Source: Candidatus Francisella endociliophora (lineage in GTDB: Bacteria; Pseudomonadota; Gammaproteobacteria; Francisellales; Francisellaceae). Taken from it: 64,000 bases of DNA. Made by a program: the position numbers and the translations under genes. The stretch is from the NCBI RefSeq assembly GCF_000764555.1, contig NZ_CP009574.1, positions 1,488,001 to 1,552,000 of the forward strand, in the 5' to 3' direction. The first letter of the stretch is position 1. Each line of letters begins with the position of its first letter. This document shows, one piece after another, positions 51,572-60,530 of this stretch. The notes under the pieces are model-generated. The model was given only the letters and a program-made list of their open reading frames with translations. It was not told where the DNA came from and did no database searches.

Positions 51572-52750
51572 ATGAGTGTCGAAATTAAAATAGCTAAAAT
51601 GATGGCTAAGAGTGATGCTCTACCTTGTAATTTTCATGACTTATTATTTATTCTTGATAAATTTAATTTTGCAAAAAAATTTCAAGTAATAACTATTGCT
51701 GGTACTAATGGTAAAGGTACAACTGTTGCAATGTTAGAGGAGCTCTTGATCGCAAATAATAAGAGCGTCTTAAGTCATACATCTCCACATGTTTTTAGCT
51801 TTAATGAAAGAATTTCTTTAGATAAAAAACCTATTTGTGAAAGTATTCTTTTAGAACTTTTGGAAAGGTTAGAGGAATTAGCTTCTGAATATAGGCTCTC
51901 ATATTATCAAATAGCATTTCTATGTGCTTGTATGTATTCTCAAAGGGTAAAAGTGGATTATCTGCTTTTAGAGGTAGGTATCGGTGGACGGTTGGATGCA
52001 GCTAATATTATAGATCCAGATATAACAGCTATTACAAATATTGATTTTGATCATTGTGAAATACTTGGAGATACTTTGGATAAAATCGGTGTCGAAAAGG
52101 CAGGTATATCAAGAAAAGGAATTCCTCTTTTTTTAGGGTCTCATATGCCAAAAAGTGTTTATCATTATGCGAATATAGCTGGAGCTATAATTTATGAAGA
52201 TAAATATGAATATAGTTGTGAACAGTGTTTCACACATAGCTATAATATCGCGATGGGAATAGCAGAATATCTTTTTAATAGAATGAAAATTTCTTATATC
52301 CCAAACCTTGAACATATAAGAGCAAATGCAAGATTTATGACATTAAAAAGTGATATACAAAATAATAGTTATGTTATCGTTGATGTAGCTCATAACCCAG
52401 CATCTGTGAAGCACCTATTTGATCTTCTAAATAGTAAGTTTGCGAATAGGGATATTCGTTATGAAGCAGTTTTTGGTATTCTTGCTAGTAAAGATATCAA
52501 AGAAGTTTTAAATATAGCAAAAAAATATGTTTATAAATGGGATGTCATAGATCTAAAATATCTTGACTCAAGAGCAACTGATATAAATAAAATAAAGCAA
52601 GAATTTAAAGATCAGGAAATTGTAAAAGTAGAATTTAATAAAGATTTGAGTAGTGTATATTTATCAAAAAAAGATACAGTTACAGTTGTTTTTGGGTCTT
52701 TTGTCTTAGCTGGAGAGTTTATAAAAGAGTATGAAAAGCATAAAAATTGA
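51572..52750 (+). CDS. folC: bifunctional folylpolyglutamate/dihydrofolate synthase
   Basis: Adds glutamate to dihydropteroate and folates. The 392-residue Mur-ligase-type enzyme has the P-loop TIAGTNGKGTTVAMLEEL, the folate-side TSPHVFSFNERIS, the Mg-binding VGIGGRLDAANI and the DVAHNPAS motif in the C-terminal domain. No strong ribosome binding site precedes the ATG, 15 bases after accD. Its end overlaps tsaE by 20 bases. Confidence 0.95.
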   Translation: MSVEIKIAKMMAKSDALPCNFHDLLFILDKFNFAKKFQVITIAGTNGKGTTVAMLEELLIANNKSVLSHTSPHVFSFNERISLDKKPICESILLELLERLEELASEYRLSYYQIAFLCACMYSQRVKVDYLLLEVGIGGRLDAANIIDPDITAITNIDFDHCEILGDTLDKIGVEKAGISRKGIPLFLGSHMPKSVYHYANIAGAIIYEDKYEYSCEQCFTHSYNIAMGIAEYLFNRMKISYIPNLEHIRANARFMTLKSDIQNNSYVIVDVAHNPASVKHLFDLLNSKFANRDIRYEAVFGILASKDIKEVLNIAKKYVYKWDVIDLKYLDSRATDINKIKQEFKDQEIVKVEFNKDLSSVYLSKKDTVTVVFGSFVLAGEFIKEYEKHKN

Positions 52751-53141
52751 AAATGAAGATCAAATGTATCAGGCTGCAGCAGAGTATGCTGAGCAGTTAA
52801 AAGCTGGACAGATGATTTTTTTATATGGAGATTTAGGTGCTGGTAAAACTACCTTTGTTAAAGGTGTATTGAAAGCTCTAGGATATCAAGGAAATGTTAA
52901 AAGCCCAACCTATACTCTTGTTGAAAGTTATGAGTTTGAGGATTTTAATATTTATCATTTTGACTTATATCGTTTAGCAGACCCTGAAGAACTAGAATGG
53001 ATAGGTGTACGAGACTATTTTAATCAAGATAGTATATGTTTTGTAGAATGGCCAGAGAAGGGGAAAGGGATTTTGCCAACTAATTCAAATAAAATACACA
53101 TAAAATATCTTCCCGAAGGACGTCAGATAGAATTTTCCTAA
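52731..53141 (+). CDS. tsaE: tRNA threonylcarbamoyladenosine biosynthesis ATPase TsaE
   Basis: P-loop ATPase of the TsaBDE complex that makes the universal t6A37 modification in ANN-decoding tRNAs. The 136 residues carry FLYGDLGAGKTTFVKGVL (Walker A), KSPTYTLVESYE and the HFDLYRL and FVEWPEKG motifs. It overlaps folC by 20 bases, so coupled translation is likely; an alternative ATG seven codons later would remove the overlap. Confidence 0.95.
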   Translation: MKSIKIENEDQMYQAAAEYAEQLKAGQMIFLYGDLGAGKTTFVKGVLKALGYQGNVKSPTYTLVESYEFEDFNIYHFDLYRLADPEELEWIGVRDYFNQDSICFVEWPEKGKGILPTNSNKIHIKYLPEGRQIEFS

Positions 53142-53222
53142 ATATTTTATATAAATATGGAGGCAAAATATATTATACTCTTAGAGTAAGTGATTTTTCA
53201 TTTTATACTGTAGGAGACATAA

Positions 53223-54293
53223 ATGACAGCTAGGTTTTTAGTGGCTTTTCTATTGGCGTTATTTTTTAACTCAGCGTATGCGACTTTAGAAGAGTGTTAT
53301 CATAAGGGTCTTGATAAAGACTATGAGAAAGTACTTGAGTTATGTAAACCTTATCTTAAGACAGATGCTCGTGCAACTGGTTTGCTGGCTGAAGCTCATA
53401 TCCAACTTGATCAAGGTGATAAAGTAGCTTTAGAAGATGCTCAGTGGGCAGTAGATTTTTATGAGAAAAATGGTGCCCCAACAGATCCTGAAGGACTTAA
53501 AGCGTATTCTTATCTGGTATATTTGATAGGCGAATTATATTTTTTTGGATCTGATGATGTTAAGGTAGATCAACAGAAAGGGTTAGACTATATTATAAAA
53601 TCGGCTAATTTGGGATATTCTGTTGCTCAAAATCAGCTTGGTAATTTCTATGTTAGATCAGGAAAAGTTCCTGGAGCAAACTTTGCGAAAGCTTTTAAAT
53701 GGTATAAGTTAGCTATAGCAAATGGAAGTTTAGATGCTCGGAATGCGTTTTTAGTAAGAAATGAGCAGAGTTTCATTGCTAAATATCCATATTGTATATC
53801 TCAAGGTAAAACATTAATTGGAGATGCTTATTTTAATGGTCAAGCAGGATTACCTAAAGACATTGATATGGCTATAGAATGGTATAATAAAGCTTATAGT
53901 ATAGATGATCATATTGCTCCTGTTGAGGTTAGCTTAGCTAGGGCATATATTGCCAAAGGCGATAAGAAAACGGCTTATAAGTATACTCGTGAGGCTATAA
54001 CGCAGCCTTATGCTCCAGCATTTGTGGTAATGTCTGAATTAACAGATAATGATGTAGCAAAATATGCTTACTTATCAGAAGCTATAGCTTTATTTAAAAA
54101 TCCAGAGCTTTCATATTGGAGTCAGTTTAATGAATATTGTCAACTGGATATATCTGATAAAGGTCTTAAGGATGCTCAAGAGAAGTTGAGTAAAATTAAG
54201 CTTACAAAAGAAGAAGTTGAGATCGCAAATAGTGAAGAAGATAGCTTAAGAAGCCATTGGCAAAGTATTCAAGCAGCTCAAGATATGGCTTAA
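53223..54293 (+). CDS. exported Sel1/TPR-type repeat protein
   Basis: A 356-residue protein with a Sec signal peptide (MTARFLVAFLLALFFNSAYA). The body is built of helix-pair repeats of Sel1 type, for example KGLDYIIKSANLGYSVAQNQ and FAKAFKWYKLAIANGSLDAR, and later DIDMAIEWYNKAYS. Such repeats mediate protein contacts in the periplasm or outside the cell and are common in intracellular pathogens. The specific partner is unknown. It sits 15 bases before murJ, possibly in one operon. Confidence 0.8.
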   Translation: MTARFLVAFLLALFFNSAYATLEECYHKGLDKDYEKVLELCKPYLKTDARATGLLAEAHIQLDQGDKVALEDAQWAVDFYEKNGAPTDPEGLKAYSYLVYLIGELYFFGSDDVKVDQQKGLDYIIKSANLGYSVAQNQLGNFYVRSGKVPGANFAKAFKWYKLAIANGSLDARNAFLVRNEQSFIAKYPYCISQGKTLIGDAYFNGQAGLPKDIDMAIEWYNKAYSIDDHIAPVEVSLARAYIAKGDKKTAYKYTREAITQPYAPAFVVMSELTDNDVAKYAYLSEAIALFKNPELSYWSQFNEYCQLDISDKGLKDAQEKLSKIKLTKEEVEIANSEEDSLRSHWQSIQAAQDMA

Positions 54294-54308
54294 TCAAAAT
54301 CTATATAG

Positions 54309-55856
54309 ATGAAAAAATTCTTTTCAAGTAGTCTAATCGTTTCTCTTTTTTTATTTATATCCAAGTTGCTTGGATTTGCTCGAGATTTACTATTAGCCAG
54401 TTTTTTTGGTAGTGGAGCGTCATTACAGGCATTTTTGATAGCTTTTCGTTTCCCTGAGTTTATGCGTAAGGTAACCTCATCAGGAATCTTTACTCAAATT
54501 ATAAATCCATATATAAATACTAATAAAAGCTCAAACTTAAATAAGCAATTTATAGTAACAGTCTTAACCTTTTTAGCTATGCTGATGTTGTTTATAACTT
54601 TAATAGCTATGATTTTTAGTGGATTCTGGGTGGATCTATATGCTCAGGGCTTTGTTGATGATGAATCTATGCTAGAGCTTGTAAGAAGCTTATTTGTAAT
54701 AATGATTCCGTATATGTTATTTAATTGTGTGATGGGGCTTATATCGGCCGTATTAAACAGTTATAAGCGCTACTTAATATCATCATTACTACCAATAATT
54801 TTGAATGTAGTAATGATAGTAGGAATTGTAGTGTCTCCAAAGCTAAATATAGCTATCTATAGTGTTGCATATAGTGTGTTAGTGGCTGGGGTTCTACAAT
54901 TGGTGATAGGTGGCTATTCACTTATTAAGCTTATAGGAGCTTTTAGGGTTGATAAAAATATATTATTACTTAGAAATAAAGATGCGAGAATTTTCTTGAA
55001 AAAGCTACCTACAGCTTTTTTGGGTACAGCAATTTTACAAATTAATGCTTTAGTTGAGACTTTTTTTGCTTCATTTTTAATATCTGGTAGTTTGGCTTGG
55101 TTATACTATGCTGATAGGGTTAATCAGTTTTTATATGGAGTGTTTGGTACAGCCATTGCTACTGTTATGATTCCATATCTATTAGAGTGTAAGCTGGATG
55201 AGCAAGCATTTATAAAAACTCTAAAATGGATAATTAGATTTACACTAGTGGTCACGATACCTGCTATTGTGGGCTTATTTATATTGGCAAAACCAATTGT
55301 GATTTCATTATTTTTCTATGGAAAGTTTAAAATTGAAGATGTTAATTTTACGTATTTGGCAATGTTGGGGTATCTATTATCATTATTTTGTTTTGTGATA
55401 ATAAGAGTTATTGTTTCAGCACTCTATGCTAAGAGTAAATCATCTGTAGTGTTTTATATAAGCGTGGTGTGTTTAATTACTATATTAGTACTAGATACAT
55501 TAATAATACAATTCTTCAAAAACAATACTTATGGCTTTATATATTTAGCTGTAGTAAGTTCAGGTGTATCTTTAATTAATTTGTTGATTTTATCATTAGT
55601 GCTTTGTGGTTTTAATTTACGATCTTTTATTAGCATTTATTTACCAGTAGTTACCATTATTCGTATAGTAATTTCTTGTGTGTGTATGGCTATGATATTA
55701 AATCTATTTAATTTAAGTGATAGCTATTGGATTGCTCTTTCTATGCTTGATAGACTCAAACATCTAACTTTAATAGTTTTTCTGGGGTTAGTTGTTTACT
55801 TATTAGTAATGCTAGTTCTTGGTGGATTAAGATCATTAAAAACTACCTATTTGTAA
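54309..55856 (+). CDS. murJ: lipid II flippase MurJ
   Basis: Essential inner-membrane flippase for lipid II, the peptidoglycan precursor. The 515 residues form about 14 hydrophobic helices. The family start SLFLFISKLLGFARDLLLAS and the second-helix segment DLYAQGF and FRFPEFMRKVTSSGIFTQ fit MurJ/MviN, with the substrate-cavity arginines in GFARD and MRK. It acts on carriers derived from UppS, encoded 30 kb upstream. Confidence 0.93.
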   Translation: MKKFFSSSLIVSLFLFISKLLGFARDLLLASFFGSGASLQAFLIAFRFPEFMRKVTSSGIFTQIINPYINTNKSSNLNKQFIVTVLTFLAMLMLFITLIAMIFSGFWVDLYAQGFVDDESMLELVRSLFVIMIPYMLFNCVMGLISAVLNSYKRYLISSLLPIILNVVMIVGIVVSPKLNIAIYSVAYSVLVAGVLQLVIGGYSLIKLIGAFRVDKNILLLRNKDARIFLKKLPTAFLGTAILQINALVETFFASFLISGSLAWLYYADRVNQFLYGVFGTAIATVMIPYLLECKLDEQAFIKTLKWIIRFTLVVTIPAIVGLFILAKPIVISLFFYGKFKIEDVNFTYLAMLGYLLSLFCFVIIRVIVSALYAKSKSSVVFYISVVCLITILVLDTLIIQFFKNNTYGFIYLAVVSSGVSLINLLILSLVLCGFNLRSFISIYLPVVTIIRIVISCVCMAMILNLFNLSDSYWIALSMLDRLKHLTLIVFLGLVVYLLVMLVLGGLRSLKTTYL

Positions 55857-55978
55857 AGAAAAATAGTATTTTAAAAAGGTACTTACTGTTTAGATTGTAC
55901 AGTTAAGCAATTGGAATGGCATATTACTTTTAAGAAGGGTTTGTTATAATTGCTATGAGATAATTATTTAAGGTAAAG

Positions 55979-57484
55979 ATGTCTGATTTTAAAAATATAA
56001 AAAACCTTCGAGGTGTAGAAAGAGAGACTCTAAGAGTAACTAAAAATGGTTCTTTAGCAAAATCTCAACATCCTCAAAATTTGGGTCATAAGCTGACTAA
56101 TGATAGTATTACAGTTGACTTCTCTGAGAGTCTTCTTGAGTTGATAACAAAGCCGCATAGTAGTATAGATGGAGCTTTTGAAGAGCTATCAAACCTTTCT
56201 GCTTTTACACTAAAGAATATGTCAGATGATGAAATAATACTTAATACCAGTATGCCTTTGTCAGCAAGTGAGAGTGAAATTCAAGAAGCTAATTTTGGGA
56301 GCTCTAATTCTGGCAGGATGAAACAGGTTTACCGTAAAGGTTTATCTGCTCGTTATGGTAAGATTATGCAGATAATAGCAGGTATCCATTATAATTTCTC
56401 ATTTGATAAAGAGCTAATCCAGGCTAAAGCTAATAAAGAGAATGTTACAACTTCAGATGTGTATTTTGGTGTTATAAATAATTACTTTGAATTTATGTGG
56501 TTATTACCATATTTGTTTGGTGCTAGTCCTATATGTGCTAAGACTTCTGTTAAAAATAAACCTGCTTATTTAGAAGATTTGGATGATGAGTTTTATGTAG
56601 GTAAATATGCTACAAGTCTTAGAATGAGTGATCTGGGTTATACAAGTCCTGCTCAGAAAGATTTAGCAATATCATATAATGATGTGAAATCTTATGTTAA
56701 AGATCTTGTACAAGCATCTGATGAGAAATTTGCTGATTATGAAGCTATTGGATTATATAATGCAAAAGGTGAAAGAATTCAGTTAAATGAAAGTATTTTA
56801 CAAATAGAGAATGAATACTATAGTGCAGTACGACCAAAACAGATTGCAAAAAGATGTGAAAGGCCAGCTTGTGCTTTATATAATCGGGGTGTTGAGTATA
56901 TTGAAGTTAGAGTGCTTGACGTAGATCCTTTTGTAGCAAATGGTATCAGTAAATCCACAGCTCTTTTTGTTGAGGTAATGCTTATGACCTGCTTAGAAGA
57001 AAAATCTGTAAGATATAGTAAAAATGTTATTAAGCAAGCTAAGCAAAACTTAACAGCAGTCGCTATAGATGGTCGCAATCCAGAGCGTAAACTTCATAAA
57101 CTGGATAATAGAGATGAAGTATTATTAAAAGATTATGCCCTAGAGTTGTTTGAGAAAGTTGAGGCAACGGCTAAAAAAATGCCACCAGAGTATCTTGAAG
57201 CAGTTTTAAATGAAAAACAAAAAGTTCTAGATATATCTAAGACACCAGCAGCTAAGATAGTTGAGATTGCAAAACAGGAAGGCTATAAAAACTTTGCATT
57301 AGAAGTGTCTAAAAAGGTCTCACAAGAACTTAGAAGTTACCAAATATCTTCAGAAATAAAATCTAAACTACAAAACCAAGTTGCTAATTCTGTTGCTGCA
57401 GAAAAAGAGCTTGCCACAAATGATAATATTTCACTGGATGAATATATCAATATGTATTATCAATCATCTAAAGGGTGCTGTTAG
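55979..57484 (+). CDS. gshA: glutamate--cysteine ligase
   Basis: First enzyme of glutathione synthesis, joining glutamate and cysteine with ATP. The 501 residues match the proteobacterial form: GVERETLRVTKNG at the N-terminus, DFSESLLELIT, AGIHYNFSF, and the later EVRVLDVDPF metal-site segment. Preceded by a GGTAAAG site and an AT-rich 122-base gap. A bidirectional terminator follows, separating it from rpmE on the other strand. Confidence 0.96.
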   Translation: MSDFKNIKNLRGVERETLRVTKNGSLAKSQHPQNLGHKLTNDSITVDFSESLLELITKPHSSIDGAFEELSNLSAFTLKNMSDDEIILNTSMPLSASESEIQEANFGSSNSGRMKQVYRKGLSARYGKIMQIIAGIHYNFSFDKELIQAKANKENVTTSDVYFGVINNYFEFMWLLPYLFGASPICAKTSVKNKPAYLEDLDDEFYVGKYATSLRMSDLGYTSPAQKDLAISYNDVKSYVKDLVQASDEKFADYEAIGLYNAKGERIQLNESILQIENEYYSAVRPKQIAKRCERPACALYNRGVEYIEVRVLDVDPFVANGISKSTALFVEVMLMTCLEEKSVRYSKNVIKQAKQNLTAVAIDGRNPERKLHKLDNRDEVLLKDYALELFEKVEATAKKMPPEYLEAVLNEKQKVLDISKTPAAKIVEIAKQEGYKNFALEVSKKVSQELRSYQISSEIKSKLQNQVANSVAAEKELATNDNISLDEYINMYYQSSKGCC

Positions 57485-57535
57485 CTCATTAGAGATATCA
57501 AAAATATTGCTCTATAAAAGTCGAAAAAAGAGCAT

Positions 57536-57561
57536 AAAAAAACCAGCACGAGGCTGGTTTT
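57536..57561. terminator. bidirectional terminator between gshA and rpmE
   Basis: AAACCAGC (57540-57547) pairs with GCTGGTTT (57553-57560). A-rich and T-rich flanks on both sides make it work in either direction, for gshA on the plus strand and rpmE on the minus strand. Confidence 0.85.
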
Positions 57562-57588
57562 AATATTATTGGTTTTTCATAAAGAAAA

Positions 57589-57804
57589 TTAGATTTTCTT
57601 CATACCACCAAATCTTTGCTTGAACTTATCAACACGTCCAGCAGTATCAACGATTCTTTGCTTACCAGTATAGAAAGGGTGACATTGTGAACAAATATCA
57701 ATGTTCATAGCTTCTTTACCAGAAGTTGATTTAGTTACGAAAGTGTTACCACAGCTGCAAGTTACTTTTACTTCAGCGTATTTAGGATGAATATCTTGTC
57801 TCAT
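57589..57804 (-). CDS. rpmE: 50S ribosomal protein L31
   Basis: A 71-residue ribosomal protein starting [20 protein letters not shown]. The four zinc cysteines (CSC and CSQC) and [20 protein letters not shown] are present, so this is the zinc-binding C+ form. I chose the ATG at 57804, preceded by AAGGAAA, over a longer in-frame upstream extension that lacks conservation. Confidence 0.96.
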   Translation of the reverse strand: MRQDIHPKYAEVKVTCSCGNTFVTKSTSGKEAMNIDICSQCHPFYTGKQRIVDTAGRVDKFKQRFGGMKKI

Positions 57805-57924
57805 TTTTATAGTTTCCTTATTTTTATAATCTGACATCGCCACTTAGACTATCTCATCCAAGCACCATATCCCTTAAATAGAATAGCCCAAAGATTTTAG
57901 CTTAAATTATTCACAGTATCAAGC

Positions 57925-58653
57925 TTAATTCGAAGAAATATATTTTTCTCTTCTAACACTTTTAGGGCCAAAACCTGCATTTGTTAGCATTTCATAAGAT
58001 TGATCAATCATATTTGGATTACCACAAACATAAACAACATCTGTTTCTGGGTTTAATCCAATACTATCAAATTGATTTTGGACATAGCCTGAGATCTCAT
58101 AATCTTTAAGATCTTGAGTTTCTCTACTTAAGCAAAGCTTGAAATGTATATTGTCATGTTTTTTTGCAAATTCAATAAAGTCATTTTGGTATAATGCATC
58201 TTTACGATATTGACAGCCTAGTAATATATATATATCAACATTATCTGCTCTTTCTAAAAGCTCAGGGAACATCGCTCTATAAGGAACAATACCAGTTCCA
58301 GTACCTACTAGAACTATTTTTTTGACATCTTCATCTTTTAGGATAAGTCTACCTGCTGGACCCATTGCATTTGCTTTGCCACCAATTTCCATATTAAAGA
58401 ATGTTTCAGAAGCAATGCCACCTTTTACATAAGTGATACCAATTTCCAAAAGCATATTGTCAGAAGGTAGTGAGCCTAGGCTATAGCTACGACGCTTAAC
58501 TTTGCCATCATCACCATCAAACATAAAAGTAATGAATTGCCCAGCAATAAAATTAAGAGGTTTACCATCTGTTCTTTTAAAAACAAAATGTCTAACGTTA
58601 TCTGTAATATCTTTAAAAGATACCAGTTCAAGTTCAAATTTTTCTAGTGCCAT
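57925..58653 (-). CDS. fpr: ferredoxin--NADP(+) reductase
   Basis: FAD-dependent oxidoreductase moving electrons between NADPH and ferredoxin or flavodoxin; such enzymes also feed oxidative-stress responses. The 242 residues show the FAD motif RRSYSLGS, the NADP-binding GTGTGIVPYRAM, and the C-terminal YVCGNPNMID. The final RREKYISSN tail is short, as in plant-type FNRs of bacterial subclass. It is a single gene, divergent from the chagasin-like gene. Confidence 0.9.
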   Translation of the reverse strand: MALEKFELELVSFKDITDNVRHFVFKRTDGKPLNFIAGQFITFMFDGDDGKVKRRSYSLGSLPSDNMLLEIGITYVKGGIASETFFNMEIGGKANAMGPAGRLILKDEDVKKIVLVGTGTGIVPYRAMFPELLERADNVDIYILLGCQYRKDALYQNDFIEFAKKHDNIHFKLCLSRETQDLKDYEISGYVQNQFDSIGLNPETDVVYVCGNPNMIDQSYEMLTNAGFGPKSVRREKYISSN

Positions 58654-58734
58654 TTTATTAAAATTAATATGTATATTTGTAACAGGTGTAATTGTATAAT
58701 AAATTTACCTAGATGATAAGTTTGTATTTGTAAT

Positions 58735-59142
58735 ATGCGATATATATTTAGAATTGTTGCTGTTATGTTGATGACTATACCAGCTTCAGTTTTTGCGGGC
58801 ATGACTCAAACAGATATAGATAAAATCTATACAAAGCCTATAGTTTTGGATGCTAAGCATTATACTTTTGATATAGGGTTGCCAGTAGACTCTACAGATG
58901 GGTATAGATGGTTTTTGATACCGCCTGATTATGATTACATCGATGATAGTGGATATTCACATGAGAGCGTTGATGTTGAAAATTCAAAATGGGGTGGTGT
59001 GGATAAATTTAAACTAAAGCTTACGCGTAAGTTTAGAAAAGTCCCACATAAAATAGTTTTGCATTTTGAGTGCTTTAGACCATTTGAGAAGAATCCTCAA
59101 GTTTTAAAAAAAGATATAGTAGTGTTGTCAGTATTGGATTAA
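58735..59142 (+). CDS. exported chagasin-like (I42) putative cysteine-protease inhibitor
   Basis: A 135-residue protein with a signal peptide (cleaved near VFA, residue 21). The mature part resembles the chagasin/ICP fold, in which three loops wedge into papain-type protease active sites: loop L2 usually NPTTGYxW, here DSTDGYRW at residues 52-59; loop L4 with paired glycines, here WGGVDKF; loop L6 RPW, here RPFE at 115-118. The beta-strand order also fits. The match is remote and made by eye. If right, it would inhibit cysteine proteases in the periplasm or of a host. It is followed by an NTF2-like gene 17 bases on. Confidence 0.5.
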   Translation: MRYIFRIVAVMLMTIPASVFAGMTQTDIDKIYTKPIVLDAKHYTFDIGLPVDSTDGYRWFLIPPDYDYIDDSGYSHESVDVENSKWGGVDKFKLKLTRKFRKVPHKIVLHFECFRPFEKNPQVLKKDIVVLSVLD

Positions 59143-59159
59143 AAAAGTAAGGAAAAGCA

Positions 59160-59612
59160 TTGAAAAGAATATTTTTAATATTATTGTGTTGTTTGTTTGG
59201 ACTAAGTGCCTATGCTACAGGAGATTGTAGAAGTAAGAATTTTAATGAGATCAGGAATCAAGCTAAGCTTATGGAAAAAGCCTGGGATTCAGCAGATCTT
59301 AAAGGTGTTGTCTCATTTTATGATAATGACTTTATGTTTATGAGTGGAGGCAAGCCATATACAAGCAAAGAAAAGGTTTTGAAACATTATGTAGATGGTT
59401 TTGCAACAGGTGATTCATCTAAGCTTGATTTGGGTAAATTAAAGCTGGATTATCAATACTGTCGTGATCTTGATAAAAATCATCAATTGGTAATTATGAA
59501 GTTCACTTGGACTAGCCCTGCAGGAGAAGTTGCTTCTGGACATGATTTACTTGTTTGGCAAAAAAATAAAGATGGTAGTTACAAGATTATTGTAGACTTT
59601 CCTCAATCATAA
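59160..59612 (+). CDS. exported NTF2/SnoaL-like (DUF4440-type) protein
   Basis: A 150-residue protein with signal peptide (MKRIFLILLCCLFGLSAYA). The mature part looks like a cone-shaped NTF2-like domain: KAWDSADLKGVVSFYDNDFM and FMSGGKPYTSKEKVLKHY, later KYTWTSP-type FTWTSPAGEVASGHDLLVW. Such domains bind small ligands or act as toxin-immunity-type modules; no specific role can be given. The start is TTG at 59160, with AAGGAAA upstream. Probably co-transcribed with its upstream and downstream neighbours. Confidence 0.72.
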   Translation: MKRIFLILLCCLFGLSAYATGDCRSKNFNEIRNQAKLMEKAWDSADLKGVVSFYDNDFMFMSGGKPYTSKEKVLKHYVDGFATGDSSKLDLGKLKLDYQYCRDLDKNHQLVIMKFTWTSPAGEVASGHDLLVWQKNKDGSYKIIVDFPQS

Positions 59613-59630
59613 TTTATAAAAGGAGACATT

Positions 59631-60527
59631 ATGTTTATGGTTTGGTTAATATTTTTGGTGATACTGACAGTTTTTTTACTAGCTTTTTCGGTAAGCTTAG
59701 TAGAAACACAGTCTGTGAATGTCATAGAAAGATTTGGTAAATTTGTACGAATCCAGCGAGCAGGTCTTAACTTTCGGATTCCTTTTATAGAGAGGGTAGC
59801 TGGTCGTGTTAGTCTAAGAGTTCAACAGCTTGACATAGTTGCAGAGACAAAAACTCGAGATAATGTCTTTGTTCACATGAAAGTCTCAGTGCAGTTCTTA
59901 GTTGAAGAAGCTAGTGCTGTAGATGCTTTTTATAAGCTGACAAATGCTCGTGCTCAAATGGAGTCGTATGTGTTTGATGTAATTAGATCGTCTTTACCAC
60001 GCATGAGTTTGGATGAGTCTTTTGAAAATAAAGACGCGATTGCATTAGATATCAAAAAAGAGCTATCTGAAGAGATGAGTACTTATGGGTATACAATCAT
60101 CAAATCTCTAGTTGTGGATATCAACCCTGAAGAGAATGTTAAACGCTCAATGAATGAAATTAATGCGGCTCAAAGACAGCTTGAGGCAACTAAAGCAAAA
60201 GCAGAAGCTGAAAAACTTATAAAAATCAAAGAGGCAGAAGGGCAAAAAGAGTCTATGAAGCTACTTGGTGAAGGTATTGCTGAGCAGCGTAAGGCGATAG
60301 CTAGGGGATTACGAGTATCTATAGAGGATGTTAAAGAAGGCACGGGTGGGAATATTTCTTCTGAGTATATTTCATCTTTGGTTATGATGTATCAGTATTT
60401 AGATACATTAGAGAATATGACAAAATCTGGTAAGTCAAATGTGATATTTACACCAAACTCGCCAAAAGGGTTTAATAATCTGACTTCTGAGATGATAAGT
60501 GCATTGTCGGCTGTTAAAGATATGTAG
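59631..60527 (+). CDS. SPFH/band 7 (stomatin-like) membrane protein
   Basis: A 298-residue member of the SPFH superfamily: one N-terminal membrane helix (VWLIFLVILTVFLLAFSVSL), then the band-7 domain starting SVNVIERFGKFVRIQRAG and a long helical coiled coil (RQLEATKAKAEAEKLIKIKE). Related stomatin or HflC-type proteins organise membrane microdomains and modulate membrane proteases. No NfeD partner gene is adjacent. AAAGGAG precedes the ATG. Convergent with the MFS gene, with only three bases between stops. Confidence 0.88.
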   Translation: MFMVWLIFLVILTVFLLAFSVSLVETQSVNVIERFGKFVRIQRAGLNFRIPFIERVAGRVSLRVQQLDIVAETKTRDNVFVHMKVSVQFLVEEASAVDAFYKLTNARAQMESYVFDVIRSSLPRMSLDESFENKDAIALDIKKELSEEMSTYGYTIIKSLVVDINPEENVKRSMNEINAAQRQLEATKAKAEAEKLIKIKEAEGQKESMKLLGEGIAEQRKAIARGLRVSIEDVKEGTGGNISSEYISSLVMMYQYLDTLENMTKSGKSNVIFTPNSPKGFNNLTSEMISALSAVKDM

Positions 60528-60530
60528 AAT

